This document shows positions 14,129 through 14,497 of a stretch of DNA of 14,497 nt, piece by piece (within the stretch, counting starts at the first letter, position 1; each line of letters starts with the position of its first letter). The stretch covers positions 1 to 14,497 of the forward strand of contig JAGAQS010000223.1 of assembly GCA_017622635.1 (NCBI GenBank). Reading direction: 5' to 3'. This DNA comes from Ruminococcus sp. (lineage in GTDB: Bacteria; Bacillota; Clostridia; Oscillospirales; Ruminococcaceae). The notes under the pieces are model-generated. The model was not told the DNA's origin. It saw only the letters and a program-made list of their open reading frames with translations, and ran no database searches. Made by a program: the position numbers and the translations under genes.

Positions 14129-14431
14129 TTATTTATTTATATAATATTTTTTCCATTCCCACAAAGCTTCTTTTGGCGTGCGACATTTCCTGTAAAAATA
14201 GTTATCGTTTCTCCATCTTCTTATAACTTCTGTTTTGCTCATGCAATCAATAAAACGATAATCTGATATGAACCAACTACAATATATTTTTTTGAAAAAG
14301 CAGAATTTTCCGGTTGGTACTTCTTTATAGCGACGGACGGCACGATTTGCGAAAGTCTTAGGCTTGAAACGGTCTTTGGACGTTCTGGCACGGTCTTTTA
14401 TTATCGGAAATTTATTATAACTCCTGCTCAT
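14129..14431 (-). CDS. Small basic protein of unknown function
   Basis: A 100-residue, very Lys/Arg- and aromatic-rich protein. It starts MSRSYNKFPIIKD and has an early Arg/Lys cluster (FANRAVRRYK, about 27-36), then a middle with several Cys and Trp, and ends in ALWEWKKYYINK. Small basic proteins opening with MSRSY and a K/R-rich helix are frequent in Firmicutes genomes and phages, but I know of no function. The high positive charge would suit nucleic-acid binding; this is only a guess. A clear AGGAG (14443-14439) lies 7 bases before the ATG, supporting that it is a real gene. Its promoter is not identifiable before the window ends. Confidence 0.65.
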   Translation of the reverse strand: MSRSYNKFPIIKDRARTSKDRFKPKTFANRAVRRYKEVPTGKFCFFKKIYCSWFISDYRFIDCMSKTEVIRRWRNDNYFYRKCRTPKEALWEWKKYYINK

Positions 14432-14497
14432 TTTTTGACTCCTTTCTTACAGTCGGGCGTACAGTAAGAACTATATAGGTTATAAAAAAAGCTATGG

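Noticed and set aside
14439..14472. Imperfect hairpin CTTACAGT ... ACAGTAAG upstream of the small basic gene
   Set aside because: It has a mismatch, lacks a T run and lies at the window edge, so no function can be assigned.

Overview
The window looks like a chromosomal segment of an anaerobic, AT-rich Gram-positive bacterium of the Clostridia, most like Ruminococcus or its relatives in Oscillospiraceae. This is inferred from strong AGGAGG-type ribosome binding sites, near-consensus sigma-A promoters, an oxygen-sensitive class III ribonucleotide reductase and many iron-sulfur oxidoreductases. No species is proven. No rRNA, tRNA, CRISPR array, insertion sequence or phage gene was found.

Bases 1-5310 (+) form one tightly packed operon that enters from the left. 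It holds the end of a FlxD/MvhD-type electron-transfer subunit, two dicluster [4Fe-4S] proteins, and a FAD/NAD-binding [2Fe-2S] protein. Together these resemble the FlxABCD module that feeds NADH electrons to HdrA-type flavin-based electron bifurcation. The operon then continues without a break into a two-subunit, membrane-anchor-free fumarate reductase: an FrdB/TfrB-like iron-sulfur protein and an FrdA-like flavoprotein. A weak terminator follows, then an AspT/SucE-family exchanger (5452-6693), a plausible succinate exporter. The most interesting hypothesis is a soluble, NADH-driven and possibly bifurcating fumarate reductase coupled to succinate export.

Bases 6740-7580 hold a monocistronic gene of unknown function with a textbook promoter and its own terminators. 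Bases 7585-10025 (-) form a four-gene operon read right to left: a double zinc-ribbon protein, two tandem paralogous PIN/NYN-like putative RNases, and pyrE (pyrimidine synthesis). Divergent to it is a membrane-anchored SGNH-like protein with a degraded active site (10175-11038, +).

Bases 11200-14098 (+) are the anaerobic ribonucleotide reductase operon, nrdD-nrdG, with overlapping reading frames. It has a near-perfect sigma-A promoter and at least one good match to the NrdR box. A small basic protein of unknown function lies on the minus strand at the right end, separated by a two-way terminator. Three starts were set by ribosome binding sites: 3010 (fumarate reductase iron-sulfur subunit), 9568 (GTG, PIN-like protein) and 11284 (nrdD).
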